DNA of 64,000 nucleotides from JALHVH01 sp963773685 (GCA_963773685.1 CAVZBY010000013.1:111353-175352); one strand, 5' to 3'; positions 46,395 to 55,951 are shown, numbered from the stretch's first letter. Notes: generated by a model not told the origin, from the letters alone. Made by a program: numbers and translations.

Positions 46395-47168
46395 ATGTAT
46401 TCGCTGAAAGACAAGATCGTATTCATCACCGGGGCGAGCGCCGGGATCGGCCTGGCCTGCGCCCAGGCCTTCGCTCCCCAGGGCGCGAAGCTCATCCTCG
46501 CCGCCCGCCGCCGTGATCGGCTGACCGGGCTCGCCGCCGAGCTGAAGGCCGCGTTCGGGACGGTGTCCCACATCATCGCCCTGGACGTCCGCGACCAGAA
46601 GGCCGTGGCGAAGGCCGTCAAGGAGCTTCCGGCGAAATGGAAGGACATCGAGGTCCTGGTCAACAACGCCGGCCTGAGCCGCGGCCTGGACAAACTGCAG
46701 GACGGGAAGATCTCCGACTGGGACGAGATGATCGACACCAACATCAAGGGGCTTCTCTATGTCAGCCGGGCCGTCCTGCCGGGCATGGTCGCGCGCGGCC
46801 GCGGCCACGTCATCAACATCGGCTCCATCGCCGGCCGGGAGGTCTATCCCTCCGGCAACGTCTATTGCGCGACCAAGCACGCCGTCGGCGCCCTCACCAA
46901 GGGCATGCGCCTCGACCTCAACGGCACCGGCGTCCGGGTCTCGACGGTCGATCCCGGCCTGACGGAGACCGAGTTCAGCATCGTCCGCTTCCACGGCGAC
47001 GTCGGGAAGGCCAACGATTTCTACAAGGGCTACAGGCCGCTCCTGGCCGAGGACATCGCCGAGGCCGTGGTCTTCGCCGCGACGCGTTCCCTTCACGTGG
47101 ACGTCGCCGAGATGCTGGTCCTGCCGACGGCCCAGGCCTCGACGATGGTGGTCGCAAAAAAACTGTAG
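46395..47168 (+). CDS. Short-chain dehydrogenase/reductase (YdfG-like)
   Basis: A 257-residue Rossmann-fold oxidoreductase. It has the coenzyme motif ITGASAGIGLACAQAF, NNAGLSRG in the second strand, IGSIAGREVYPSGNVYCATK with Tyr and Lys of the YxxxK site, and VDPGLTETEFSIVRF. AARRRDRL after the second strand favours NADP. The pattern is closest to 3-hydroxy-acid/serine dehydrogenases of the YdfG group, but substrate is unproven. ATG 46395 follows AAGGAGACGAGA. It is in line with mntP and ansA after a 26-base gap. Confidence 0.9.
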   Translation: MYSLKDKIVFITGASAGIGLACAQAFAPQGAKLILAARRRDRLTGLAAELKAAFGTVSHIIALDVRDQKAVAKAVKELPAKWKDIEVLVNNAGLSRGLDKLQDGKISDWDEMIDTNIKGLLYVSRAVLPGMVARGRGHVINIGSIAGREVYPSGNVYCATKHAVGALTKGMRLDLNGTGVRVSTVDPGLTETEFSIVRFHGDVGKANDFYKGYRPLLAEDIAEAVVFAATRSLHVDVAEMLVLPTAQASTMVVAKKL

Positions 47169-47171
47169 CCT

Positions 47172-47380
47172 CGGGCTGTAGTCGCAGGCTTCAGCCTGCG
47201 TCTTCTTCTTGAACGCAGCCTAAAGGCTGCGGCTACAACGCGGGGCCTCTTCATGGGGGCCGGTTTGTAGCGGTAGGCTTCAGCCTGCGTCTTCCCTTGA
47301 ACGCAGCCTAAAGGCTGCGGCTACAACAAAGGCCGTACCGCCGGGCGCGGCCTGTAGCCGCAGGCTTCAGCCTGCGCTTA
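47172..47380. repeat. Cluster of five GCAGGCTTCAGCCTGC-family palindromes
   Basis: The gap between the SDR gene and the MFS gene alternates GTAGTCGCAGGCTTCAGCCT-type and AACGCAGCCTAAAGGCTGCG-type palindromes. Three forward and two reverse copies are separated by short linkers (TCTTCTTCTTGA, CAACGCGGGGCC). The copies could pair with one another to give long stems. Confidence 0.8.
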
Positions 47381-48599
47381 TCGGCGGCCGGAGGCCATCC
47401 GGACCGCGGCGGGCTGATGGCGCAGACGGAGCATCGCCCATATGCCCGCGGCCGGGCCGATAGCGAGGAAGGCGAACGCCCAGCGCCAGGTGACGAGTCG
47501 CACGAACGCCGGAACCAGGCGGATGGACACAAGAGTCAGCAGGAATCCCAGGCTCGTTTGAAGGGTCAGGGCCGTTCCTATCCGGTCGCTCGGACACAGC
47601 TCGCTCACCCCCGCCGAGAATTGGGCCGAATCGGCGACCACGGCGAAGCCCCAGACGAGACAGAGCCCGGTGAGAAGCCAGGGATTTCCGCCGAACAAGA
47701 GCCCGGACGCCAGACAGCATAGTCCGCTGACGGCCATCGCCGCGGACGTGACCGCTGTCCTTCCAAGCCGGTCGGCCCAGCTTCCCGGCGACGAGGCTCC
47801 CGGCGCCGCCAGCGGCGATGAACACGAAGCCGGCCACGCTGGCCGCCCTCTCGCTTCCCCCCGAGACCCCGAAGCTCGCCGCCAGGAACACCGGCACCCA
47901 GGTCCAGGCCGCGTAGAGCTCCCACATGTGGCCGAAGTAGCCCATGTTGGCCAGGGCGATAGTCCTATCCCGCCAGATCGTGCCGGCGTACTTCCAATCG
48001 AATTTCGGGGCGGCCGTCCGATAGGGCCCTTCGCGAACGAAGGCGCCGGCCAGGAGCCCTCCGCCAACGGCCATGGCGCCGCTCAGAAAGAGGACGGCCT
48101 TCCAATCGCCGGCCTCGCCGAAGGCTTTGAGGAGGTGAGGCGCGGCCGAGCCGAGGGTCAGGGCCCCGACGAGAAGCCCGACCCCGAAGCCGCGGTCTTC
48201 CCGCGTCCACGTCGCCATCAACTTCATCCCGACCGGATAAACTCCGGCCAGGAGGATGCCCGTCAGGAAGCGTAAGGCGAGGGCCGCGGGCAGGCCGCCT
48301 CCGGATGGGATGAGGAGGGTCGCCGTTCCCGCCAAAACGGATGAGACCGCGAACAGCCATCGCCCCGGAAGGCGGTCGGCAAGGTTGAGGACGGCCGACC
48401 CGAGCGCCCCCGCGACGAAGCCGATCTGGACGGACATGGTCAGCCAGGCCTGGCCCGAAGCTGTAAGTCCCCAGGCAGCTGTGAGGGCCGGGACCACGGC
48501 GGACGCCGAGAACCAGACCGACATCCCCAGAAGCTCGGTCAAGGAGAGGAGCGCGAGGGCGCGCGTCTTACGGCCGGACGAGAGACGAACTGGCCTCAT
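47378..48599 (-). CDS. MFS transporter, one apparent frameshift
   Basis: A transporter with about twelve helices. The first half reads ALALLSLTELLGMSVWFSAS, then LALRFLTGILLAGVYPVGMK and MATWTREDRGFGVGLLVGAL. The frame breaks near 47776-47778 in AAGCTGGGCCGACC, where one G is extra. It resumes as ADRLGRTAVTSAAMAVSG, then VWGFAVVADSAQFSAGVSEL and LQTSLGFLLTLVSIRLVPAF, to a stop at 47378. Repaired length is about 406. The pattern is that of nitrate/nitrite-like or drug-efflux MFS members; no substrate can be assigned. It is divergent from the sigma-54 activator. Confidence 0.82.
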
Positions 48600-48724
48600 C
48601 GAGCCTTCTTATAATCCAAGCGCTCCGCGCGGTCAAACCGGGCCCCCGGTAAAATTGATTTCCCGGCCTCATTCTTGTATGTTAAATTCAAAGGAGCCCG
48701 AAGATCGACCCGATCAGCCCGCCT

Positions 48725-50054
48725 CTGAACATTCTCGTCGTCGACGACGAGGCCAACATCCGCCGGACTCTGTCCATATGCCTCGAAACGGAGGGTCACA
48801 GGGTCATCAGCGTCGGCAGTGCCCGGGACGCCCTTTCCGAGTCCTCCCGCCGGCCCTTCGAGCTTGCCTTCGTGGACCTGCGGCTCGGGACCGAGGACGG
48901 GCTCGATCTCATCCCGGCGCTTCTCGCCGCGGTCCCCTGGCTGAAGATCATCGTCATCACGGCTTACGCGTCCATCGATACGGCCGTCGAGGCGATGCGG
49001 CGCGGGGCCAGCGACTACATCCCGAAACCGTTCACGCCCGCCCAGATCAAGCTGGCGGTCCAGCGCGTATTTGAAATGAGGACGCTCGAGCAAAGAGTCG
49101 CGGCCCTGCAGGAAGACCTGGGGCGGGGGCATCCCGAGATCGATCTCTCGAGCTCCAGCCTCCCGATGCGGAAGGCCGTGGACCTTGCCCGTCGCGTGGC
49201 CGCTTCAGAGGCCACGGTCCTCCTCCTCGGAGAGAGCGGAACGGGCAAGACAGTCCTGGCCAGGGCCATCCATGAGTGGAGCCCCCGGTCGGCTAAACCT
49301 CTCGGCATCATCTCCTGCCCTTCTTTTCCCTCCGAGCTTCTGGAGAGCGAGCTCTTCGGACACGTGAAGGGAGCCTTCACCGGGGCCGTCCGGGACAATC
49401 CCGGCCGCGTAGCCGCCTGCGAGGGCGGGACGCTCTTTCTCGACGAGGTCGGCGATCTGCCCTCGGCGCTTCAGCCGAAGCTCCTTCGCTTCCTTCAGGA
49501 GAAGGAATACGAACGCGTCGGGGACGGAGTGACGCGAAAAGCGGACGTCCGGCTCATCGCTGCCACGAACATGGACCTGGAGAAGGCCGTCAGGGACGGA
49601 GCCTTCCGGGAGGACCTCTTTTACCGGCTCAACGTGTTCCAGATCCGGATCCCCCCTCTGCGCGAAAGGCCCGACGATATCAAGCCGCTCGCGGAAAGGC
49701 TCCTGGTCTTCCATGGGCGGAACAACCACCGGTCCTTTTCCGGCTTCACGGAGGAGGCCGTCCGGGCGCTGGTCTCCTATCCTTGGCCGGGCAATATCCG
49801 CGAACTGAGCAATGTCATCGAGAGGGCGGCCATCCTCTCCCGCTCGGAGCGCATCGGGATCGAGTGCCTTCCCGGAACCATCGCCCCCGAGGACGCGTCC
49901 GCCCCGCCTGGGCGACCCCGTGACCCTCGAGAGGATCGAGGAACAGCACATCCGCAGAGTCCTCGCCGGGGCGGCGTCCCTGCAGGAGGCCGCGAAGATT
50001 CTCGGCATCGATCAGGCCACCCTCTGGCGGCGCCGCAAGAAATACGGGATCTGA
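48725..50054 (+). CDS. NtrC-type sigma-54-dependent response regulator, one frameshift
   Basis: A ~442-residue regulator in three domains. The receiver runs NILVVDDEANIRRTLS to SDYIPKPF, with phospho-Asp51 in FVDLRLGTEDG. The AAA+ domain has LLGESGTGKTVLARAIHE (Walker A), the sigma-54 contact GAFTGA in GHVKGAFTGAVRDNPG, GGTLFLDEVGDLPSAL (Walker B) and YPWPGNIRELSNVIERAA. A Fis-type helix-turn-helix LQEAAKILGIDQATLWRRRK closes the C-terminus. That last part is in another frame, after an indel near 49904-49908. The start codon is not standard: in frame are CTG 48725 and ATC 48704 behind AAAGGAG, so a lost base is possible. It faces a sigma-54 promoter upstream of the kinase and kdp operon. Confidence 0.88.
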
Positions 50055-50086
50055 CAGCCAAGAGCCTATCCCTTCCGCGCCACGCC

Positions 50087-50176
50087 CCTTGCCGAATTCA
50101 ACGCCGTTTCTCCCGCCGCCTTGCGGAATGCAAGGGCAACTGATAGCCCCCATTCTTAAATATAATGTTCGCAAGG
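50087..50176. promoter_or_regulatory. Candidate enhancer sites for the NtrC-type regulator
   Basis: CCTTGC half-sites occur at 50087-50092 and 50119-50124, and the reverse complement GCAAGG at 50130-50135 and 50171-50176. The middle two form a perfect inverted repeat CCTTGC-GGAAT-GCAAGG. The cluster lies 20-110 bases upstream of the -24/-12 promoter, a suitable distance for an activator that loops. Confidence 0.5.
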
Positions 50177-50195
50177 ACATAAACGCCGGCCGGTC

Positions 50196-50210
50196 TGGCA
50201 CGCCTCGTGC
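50196..50210 (+). promoter_or_regulatory. Sigma-54 (-24/-12) promoter of the kinase-kdp operon
   Basis: TGGCACGCCTCGTGC fits TGGCACG-N4-TTGC at every defined position but one (GTGC for TTGC). The GG and GC are 12 bases apart, as required. The predicted start would be near 50222, 15 bases before the kinase ATG, just ahead of the GAAGGAG ribosome site. It lies between the sigma-54 activator and its likely target operon. Confidence 0.75.
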
Positions 50211-50236
50211 ATCTCATCCGGGCGAAGGAGATGAAC

Positions 50237-52078
50237 ATGTTCGGACTTCGACAGAAGTTATTCCTGGGCTTCGGCGGGATGCTGGCCATCCTTGTCATTA
50301 TCGGCGTCCAGAGCGTCAGGTATTTGTCGAGCCTTGGCGCGTCCATCGACGTCATCCTGAGGGAAAATTATCGGAGCGTCATCGCCTGCCAACAGATGAA
50401 AGAGGCGCTCGAGCGCATGGATAGCGGGCTCCTCTTCATTCTGCTCGGAGAGATGCCGCAGGGCGAGGCCCTGATCGCCGCGAATACCGCCTCTTTCCGG
50501 GCGGCCCTCCAGGTCGAGTTGGATAACATCACGCTTCCCGGAGAAGCGGGAAAAGCTGCGATGGTCCGTGATGACTTCGGCCGGTTCGAATCGGCGCTCG
50601 CCGGTGTCGTCGATGAGGCCCTGCCGGCGGCGGTCCGGAGGGACGGCTATTTCGGCCGGGTGCTTCCCCTGTTCGAGCGGATCAAGAACGGCGCGGGCGA
50701 GATTCTCCAGATGAACCAGCAGAACATGAGCGACGCCAACGACCGGGCCCGGCACAGCGCCGCGTCCGCCCGCAAACAGATGTTCGCCCTCCTCTTGGCG
50801 GGAACGATCCTCGCCGCCGCGTTCCTCGCCCTGACGGGACGGTGGATCCTCCGGCCCATTCAGCGCCTGACAGGGTCCGCGGAAGAGATCCGGCACGGCA
50901 ACCTCGAACTCGTGGTCGCGGCCGGCTCCCGGGACGAGATCGGACGGCTTTCCGAAGCCTTCAACGCGATGACGGCGAGTCTCCGCGAGTTCCGGCGGAC
51001 CGACCAGGCCCGGCTCGTTCGGATCCAAAGGGCTACCCAAGAGGCCTTCGACAGCCTTCCCGACGCGGTCGCCGTCGTCGATCCCGAGGGGAAGGTCGAG
51101 GTTGCCACGGGATCGGCCGTGACCGTTTTCGGGCTGAAGCCGGGGGTCAGAATTTTCGATCCTCCGTTTGCGCCGCTGGCCGACCTGGTTCGAACGGCCC
51201 TTAAGGAGGGCCGGACTGCCGTTCCAGGGGCCAGGGGGGAGATCCAGATGTTCGTCGGGGGAGAGGAGCGGTACTTCCGTCCAAAAGCCGTGCCCATCCT
51301 CGACCGCGAACGCTTGTCTAACGGAGCGCTCCTCTTCCTCAGCGACGTCACCCTGCTCCGCCAACAAGACGAGATCAAGAAAGGCGTGATCCGGATGGTG
51401 TCGCACCAGCTCAGGACGCCGCTGACATCCATCCGGATGGCCATCCACCTGCTCCTCGAGGAAAAGGTCGGCCCCCTGATCGGGAAACAGGAGGAGCTCC
51501 TTGTGACCGCCAGGGAGGACAGTGACCGCCTCCACGGTATTCTGAACGATCTCCTCGATATCAGCCGTATGGGATCCGGGAACGCCGCGCTGGAATTCCG
51601 GACGGCCTCCCCCAGGACCGTGGCGCTGGAAGCGATCGAGCCTTTCCGGAGGGCGGCCCAGGATCAGGGCGTCGAACTCCTTCCCGAATTCCAGGAGGAT
51701 CTTCCCGACGTCCTGGTGGACGTGACCCGGATCGGTCACGTATTCGGCAATCTCATCTCGAACGCCCTGAAGTTCACTCATCCCGGGGGCCGGATCTCGA
51801 TCGGAGCCGTCGCCGATGCGGATTTCGTCCGCTTTTCCATTTCGGACACTGGAGAGGGGATTCCCGATGAGTTCCTGCCCAGGGTCTTCGAGCCGTTCTT
51901 CCGGGTTCCTGGCCGTGGAAAAGAGACGGGGGCCGGGCTCGGATTGGCCATCGTCAAGGAGATCCTGGAGGCGCACGGAGGGACGATCGAGGCCGAGAGC
52001 CGTCCGGGAGCCGGGGCCACATTCACGTTCACGCTCAGAAGGGCGGACCGGCACCCCGGCGGGGATGTCCGGCCATGA
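50237..52078 (+). CDS. Membrane sensor histidine kinase (HAMP-PAS) of the kdp locus
   Basis: A 613-residue kinase. ATG 50237 follows GAAGGAG at six bases. An N-terminal helix (about residues 10-30) and a second near residue 185 (MFALLLAGTILAAAFLALTG) bracket a periplasmic sensing region of about 155 residues. A HAMP domain (RPIQRLTGSAEEIRHGNLEL) and a PAS-like segment (QEAFDSLPDAVAVVDPEGKV) come next. The HisKA box MVSHQLRTPLTSIRM has His390, and the ATPase domain has NLISNALKFTHPGGRI (N box), ISDTGEGIPDEFLPRV (G1) and GAGLGLAIVKEILEAHGG (G2). It likely phosphorylates the NtrC-type regulator encoded just upstream. Its stop overlaps the kdpF start, so it is the first gene of the kdp transcript. 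Confidence 0.93.
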   Translation: MFGLRQKLFLGFGGMLAILVIIGVQSVRYLSSLGASIDVILRENYRSVIACQQMKEALERMDSGLLFILLGEMPQGEALIAANTASFRAALQVELDNITLPGEAGKAAMVRDDFGRFESALAGVVDEALPAAVRRDGYFGRVLPLFERIKNGAGEILQMNQQNMSDANDRARHSAASARKQMFALLLAGTILAAAFLALTGRWILRPIQRLTGSAEEIRHGNLELVVAAGSRDEIGRLSEAFNAMTASLREFRRTDQARLVRIQRATQEAFDSLPDAVAVVDPEGKVEVATGSAVTVFGLKPGVRIFDPPFAPLADLVRTALKEGRTAVPGARGEIQMFVGGEERYFRPKAVPILDRERLSNGALLFLSDVTLLRQQDEIKKGVIRMVSHQLRTPLTSIRMAIHLLLEEKVGPLIGKQEELLVTAREDSDRLHGILNDLLDISRMGSGNAALEFRTASPRTVALEAIEPFRRAAQDQGVELLPEFQEDLPDVLVDVTRIGHVFGNLISNALKFTHPGGRISIGAVADADFVRFSISDTGEGIPDEFLPRVFEPFFRVPGRGKETGAGLGLAIVKEILEAHGGTIEAESRPGAGATFTFTLRRADRHPGGDVRP

Positions 52079-52158
52079 CCGACATCCTGGGCCTCATCGT
52101 CGCCCTTCTGCTCATCGGCTACCTGTTAGCGAGCATCCTTCGGCCCGAAAGATTCTGA
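52075..52158 (+). CDS. kdpF: KdpF, small subunit of the potassium ATPase
   Basis: A 27-residue single-helix peptide (MTDILGLIVALLLIGYLLAS then ILRPERF). It matches KdpF in length, one transmembrane helix and position before kdpA. KdpF stabilises the KdpABC complex in the membrane. Its ATG overlaps the kinase stop, and kdpA starts 13 bases after its stop. It is too short for routine calling. Confidence 0.9.
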   Translation: MTDILGLIVALLLIGYLLASILRPERF

Positions 52159-52171
52159 GGGCGTGATCACG

Positions 52172-53917
52172 ATGGACATCCACGGCTGGATCCAATTGAC
52201 TCTCTTCCTGGGCCTCCTGTTCCTGGTCACGAAACCCATGGGCCTGTATCTTGTCCGGGTCCTGGAGCCGGACGGGAAAACCTGGTTGGACCGTCCTCTC
52301 AAGCCCGTCGAACGGTCGCTCTATCGGGGGCTCGGGGTCGACCCGGGGAGGGAACAGGATTGGAAGGAATATGCCCGCTCCCTGATCGTTTTCAGCCTGG
52401 CCGGGCTGGCGTTCACGTACGTCGTGCTCCGTTTTCAGCATCTCCTCCCCTTGAATCCGCAAAGATTGGGACCCGTTCCTCCGGGCCTCGCTTTCAACAC
52501 CGCGGCGAGCTTTACGACGAATACGAACTGGCAGAATTACGCGGGAGAAACGACGCTCTCCTATCTTTCCCAGATGGTCGGGCTCGTCTTCCACAATTTT
52601 GTCTCGGCCGCCGCCGGCATCGCCGCGGCCGCGGCCCTGGTCCGCGGCATCGCCCGCCATTCGGCCAGGACCATCGGCAACTTCTGGGTCGACCTCGTGC
52701 GGGTCAACCTCTATCTCCTTCTTCCTTTTTCCATCGTCTTCTCCCTGTTCCTGACCTCCCAGGGCATCGTTCAAAACTTCAAGCCTTATGTCGGGGCCGT
52801 TCCGATCGAGAGCGCTTCGGCGGCGGATCCGGACCATGCCGGCGCACCTCAGATCATCGCCCAGGGCCCGGCGGCTTCCCAGGTCGCCATCAAGATGCTG
52901 GGAACCAACGGCGGCGGCTTCTTCAACGCCAACGCGGCCCATCCGTACGAGAACCCGACCCCCCTCTCGAACTTCTTCCAGATGCTCTCGATCTTCCTCA
53001 TCCCGGGCGGGCTTACCTATTATCTCGGGCGCAAGGTCGGGAACCGGAAGCACGGCTGGGCGGTCTGGAGCTCCATGGCGATCCTCTTCCTCGCCGCCGC
53101 GCTCGTCTGCTGGAAGGCCGAAAGCGCGGGCAATCCCCGCCTGCGCGCCCTCGGGGTCGACCCGGCCGGAGGCAACATGGAAGGGAAGGAGGTCCGGTTC
53201 GGCGTGTTCGACTCCAGCCTGTTCGCCACGGTCACGACGGCCGCTTCGTGCGGGGCCGTCGACTCGATGCACGATTCCTTCACGCCCCTGGGCGGCCTGG
53301 TGCCACTGTTCAACATCCAGCTCGGCGGCGTGATCTTCGGCGGGGCCGGATCCGGACTCTACGGGATGCTGATCTTTGTGATCCTGGCCGTCTTCCTCAC
53401 CGGCCTGATGGTCGGCCGGACGCCCGAGTACCTGGGCAAGAAGATCGAATCCTATGATGTGAAGGTTTCCGTCCTGGCGGTCCTTGTCCCGATCTTTTCG
53501 ATCCTCGGCTTCTCCGCCTGGGCCGCGACCGTCCGGTGGGGCCTGGCCGGCTTGGGCAACGCCGGCCCGCACGGCTTGAGCGAGATCCTTTACGCCTTCT
53601 CGTCCGGCTCGGGCAACAACGGCAGCGCCTTCGCCGGATTGAAAGGCGACACGCCCTTTTACAATATCACCCTGGGCTTGGCGATGCTTTTCGGCCGGTT
53701 CTTTGTGATGCTCCCGGTCCTGGCCCTGGCCGGGAATCTGGCTCGAAAGAAGCTCGTCCCGTCCTGCGACGCGGGCTTCCCCGCCAGCGGCCCGACCTTC
53801 ATCGTCATCCTCATCGCGACCGTCCTCATCGTCGGCGCGCTCACATTTCTGCCCGCCCTGGCCCTCGGTCCCGTCGTCGAGCACCTTCTGATGAGCGGGA
53901 CCCCGGCCTTGTACTGA
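52172..53917 (+). CDS. kdpA: KdpA, potassium-translocating subunit
   Basis: A 581-residue membrane protein with about ten helices. The start MDIHGWIQLTLFLGLLFLVT (ATG 52172) is the family N-terminus. Selectivity-filter-type segments are NTAASFTTNTNWQNYAGET, KMLGTNGGGFFNANAAHPYE and ATVTTAASCGAVDSMHDSFT, followed by FSSGSGNNGSAFAGLKGDTP, one per pseudo-repeat. KdpA forms the high-affinity K+ pathway of the Kdp P-type ATPase. It follows kdpF by 13 bases and precedes kdpB by 12. Confidence 0.97.
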   Translation: MDIHGWIQLTLFLGLLFLVTKPMGLYLVRVLEPDGKTWLDRPLKPVERSLYRGLGVDPGREQDWKEYARSLIVFSLAGLAFTYVVLRFQHLLPLNPQRLGPVPPGLAFNTAASFTTNTNWQNYAGETTLSYLSQMVGLVFHNFVSAAAGIAAAAALVRGIARHSARTIGNFWVDLVRVNLYLLLPFSIVFSLFLTSQGIVQNFKPYVGAVPIESASAADPDHAGAPQIIAQGPAASQVAIKMLGTNGGGFFNANAAHPYENPTPLSNFFQMLSIFLIPGGLTYYLGRKVGNRKHGWAVWSSMAILFLAAALVCWKAESAGNPRLRALGVDPAGGNMEGKEVRFGVFDSSLFATVTTAASCGAVDSMHDSFTPLGGLVPLFNIQLGGVIFGGAGSGLYGMLIFVILAVFLTGLMVGRTPEYLGKKIESYDVKVSVLAVLVPIFSILGFSAWAATVRWGLAGLGNAGPHGLSEILYAFSSGSGNNGSAFAGLKGDTPFYNITLGLAMLFGRFFVMLPVLALAGNLARKKLVPSCDAGFPASGPTFIVILIATVLIVGALTFLPALALGPVVEHLLMSGTPALY

Positions 53918-53929
53918 AGGAGAACGAAC

Positions 53930-55951
53930 GTGCCCGCATTGCTCCATCCTCTGTTCGAACGGGCCATCGTCGGCCGGGCGGCGATCGACTCCGTCAGGAA
54001 GCTGAATCCCGGCTCCCTGATGAAGAACCCCGTCATGTTCGTCACCGAAGTCGGAGCCCTGCTGACGACCGTCGGCCTTTTCATGGGATCGAAGAACGAA
54101 CCGACGGGTTTCGCCCTCCAGATATCCCTGTGGCTCTGGTTCACCGTCCTGTTCGCCAATTTCGCTGAAGCGATGGCCGAGGGGCGCGGCAAGGCCCAGG
54201 CCGACGCGCTCCGAAAGACACGGGCGTGCACCACGGCCAATCTCATCGGCCCGGACGGCTCTATCGAAGCGGTCCCCGCCGAACGACTGAAGAAAGGCGA
54301 CCTTGTCATCGTCTCCGCGCGCGAGATCATCCCGGCCGACGGGGAGATCGTCGAGGGGGCCGCCACGGTGGACGAATCCGCCATCACGGGCGAGTCCGCC
54401 CCGGTGATCCGGGAGGCGGGCGGCGACCGCAGCGCGGTCACGGGGGGGACCCGGGTTCTCTCGGACACGATCAAGGTCCGCGTCACCTCCGACCCCGGGA
54501 AGAGCTTCCTCGACCGGATGATAGGTCTCGTCGAGGGGGCGCAGAGGAAGAAGACGCCGAACGAGATCGCCCTGACCATCCTGCTTTCGGCCCTGACGAT
54601 CGTTTTCCTGGTCGTCATCATCTCCCTGAAGCTGTTCGGGCGCTATTCGGGGGTCGAACTGACGACGACGGTGCTCGCGGCCCTGCTCGTCTGCCTCATC
54701 CCCACGACGATCGGCGGCCTGCTGAACGCCATCGGGATCGCCGGGATCGACCGCATGGTGCAGAAGAACGTCCTGGCCATGAGCGGGCGAGCGGTCGAGG
54801 CGGCGGGAGACATCGATGTCCTCCTGCTGGACAAGACAGGGACCATAACCCTGGGCGACCGCCAGGCGACGGCCTTCCTGCCGGCTCCGGGCGTGACCGT
54901 CGAGGAACTGGCCGACGCCGCCCAGCTTGCGTCCCTGGCCGATGAGACGCCCGAGGGACGGAGCATCGTCGTCCTGGCCAAGAGTTACGGATTGAGGGGG
55001 CGACCCCTCTCCGAGTTTCCGGCCGCGACCTTCATCGCCTTTTCCGCGCAAACCCGGATGAGCGGGGTCGACCTCGGGGGCCGGCGCATCCGGAAGGGCG
55101 CCCCGGACGCCGTTCGGGACTTCGTCGGAGCCCCGGTCCCCGGGGAAGTGCGCGACGCCGTCGAGAGGATCGCCTTTCAGGGAGGGACCCCTCTTCTCGT
55201 CGCAGACGAAACGCGGGTTCTGGGAGTCATCTCCCTCAAGGACATCGTCAAGGGGGGCCTGAAGGACCGGTTTGAGCGATTCCGGGCCATGGGAATCAGG
55301 ACCGTGATGATCACCGGGGATAACCCGCTCACGGCGGCCGCCATCGCCGGGGAGGCCGGCGTGGACGACTTTGTGGCCGAAGCGAAGCCCGAGGACAAGC
55401 TGGCCCTGATCCGGAAGGAGCAGGCTCTGGGGCATCTCGTAGCCATGACCGGCGACGGGACCAACGACGCTCCGGCCCTGGCTCAGGCCGACGTCGGGGT
55501 CGCCATGAACACGGGGACGCAGGCGGCCAAGGAGGCCGGAAACATGGTCGACCTCGATTCCAACCCGACCAAGCTCATCGAGGTCGTCGAGATCGGCAAG
55601 CAGATGCTCATCACCCGGGGCGCGCTGACGACCTTCAGCATCGCCAACGATGTGGCCAAGTACTTCGCCATCATTCCGGCTCTGCTGGTCGGCGTCTTCC
55701 CTGTCATCGCCCCCCTCAATATCATGGGCCTGGCCTCGCCGAAGAGCGCGATCTTGAGCGCGGTCGTCTTCAACGCCCTCATCATCATCGCCCTGATCCC
55801 GCTGGCTCTCAAGGGCGTGCGCTTCCGCCCCTTGGGGGTGGCCGCGTTGCTGCGGCGCAACCTCATCGTTTATGGCCTGGGGGGCCTCATGGCCCCTTTT
55901 CCCGGCATCAAGCTGGTCGACATCGTTGTCAACGCTTTGCATCTCGTTTAA
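53930..55951 (+). CDS. kdpB: KdpB, P-type ATPase catalytic subunit
   Basis: A 673-residue P-type ATPase. The phosphorylation motif is DVLLLDKTGTITLGDRQATA (Asp307-like), with the actuator TGES in ESAITGESAPVIRE, the nucleotide/hinge MTGDGTNDAPALAQADVGVA, and the KdpB-specific transmembrane LLVCLIPTTIGGLLNAIGIA. It hydrolyses ATP to drive K+ uptake through KdpA. The start GTG 53930 is preceded by GAAGGAGAACGAAC. Full length. Confidence 0.98.
   Translation: MPALLHPLFERAIVGRAAIDSVRKLNPGSLMKNPVMFVTEVGALLTTVGLFMGSKNEPTGFALQISLWLWFTVLFANFAEAMAEGRGKAQADALRKTRACTTANLIGPDGSIEAVPAERLKKGDLVIVSAREIIPADGEIVEGAATVDESAITGESAPVIREAGGDRSAVTGGTRVLSDTIKVRVTSDPGKSFLDRMIGLVEGAQRKKTPNEIALTILLSALTIVFLVVIISLKLFGRYSGVELTTTVLAALLVCLIPTTIGGLLNAIGIAGIDRMVQKNVLAMSGRAVEAAGDIDVLLLDKTGTITLGDRQATAFLPAPGVTVEELADAAQLASLADETPEGRSIVVLAKSYGLRGRPLSEFPAATFIAFSAQTRMSGVDLGGRRIRKGAPDAVRDFVGAPVPGEVRDAVERIAFQGGTPLLVADETRVLGVISLKDIVKGGLKDRFERFRAMGIRTVMITGDNPLTAAAIAGEAGVDDFVAEAKPEDKLALIRKEQALGHLVAMTGDGTNDAPALAQADVGVAMNTGTQAAKEAGNMVDLDSNPTKLIEVVEIGKQMLITRGALTTFSIANDVAKYFAIIPALLVGVFPVIAPLNIMGLASPKSAILSAVVFNALIIIALIPLALKGVRFRPLGVAALLRRNLIVYGLGGLMAPFPGIKLVDIVVNALHLV

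Noticed and set aside
47172..47380. CRISPR array
   Set aside because: Palindromes alternate in orientation with uneven linkers, which is not CRISPR architecture.
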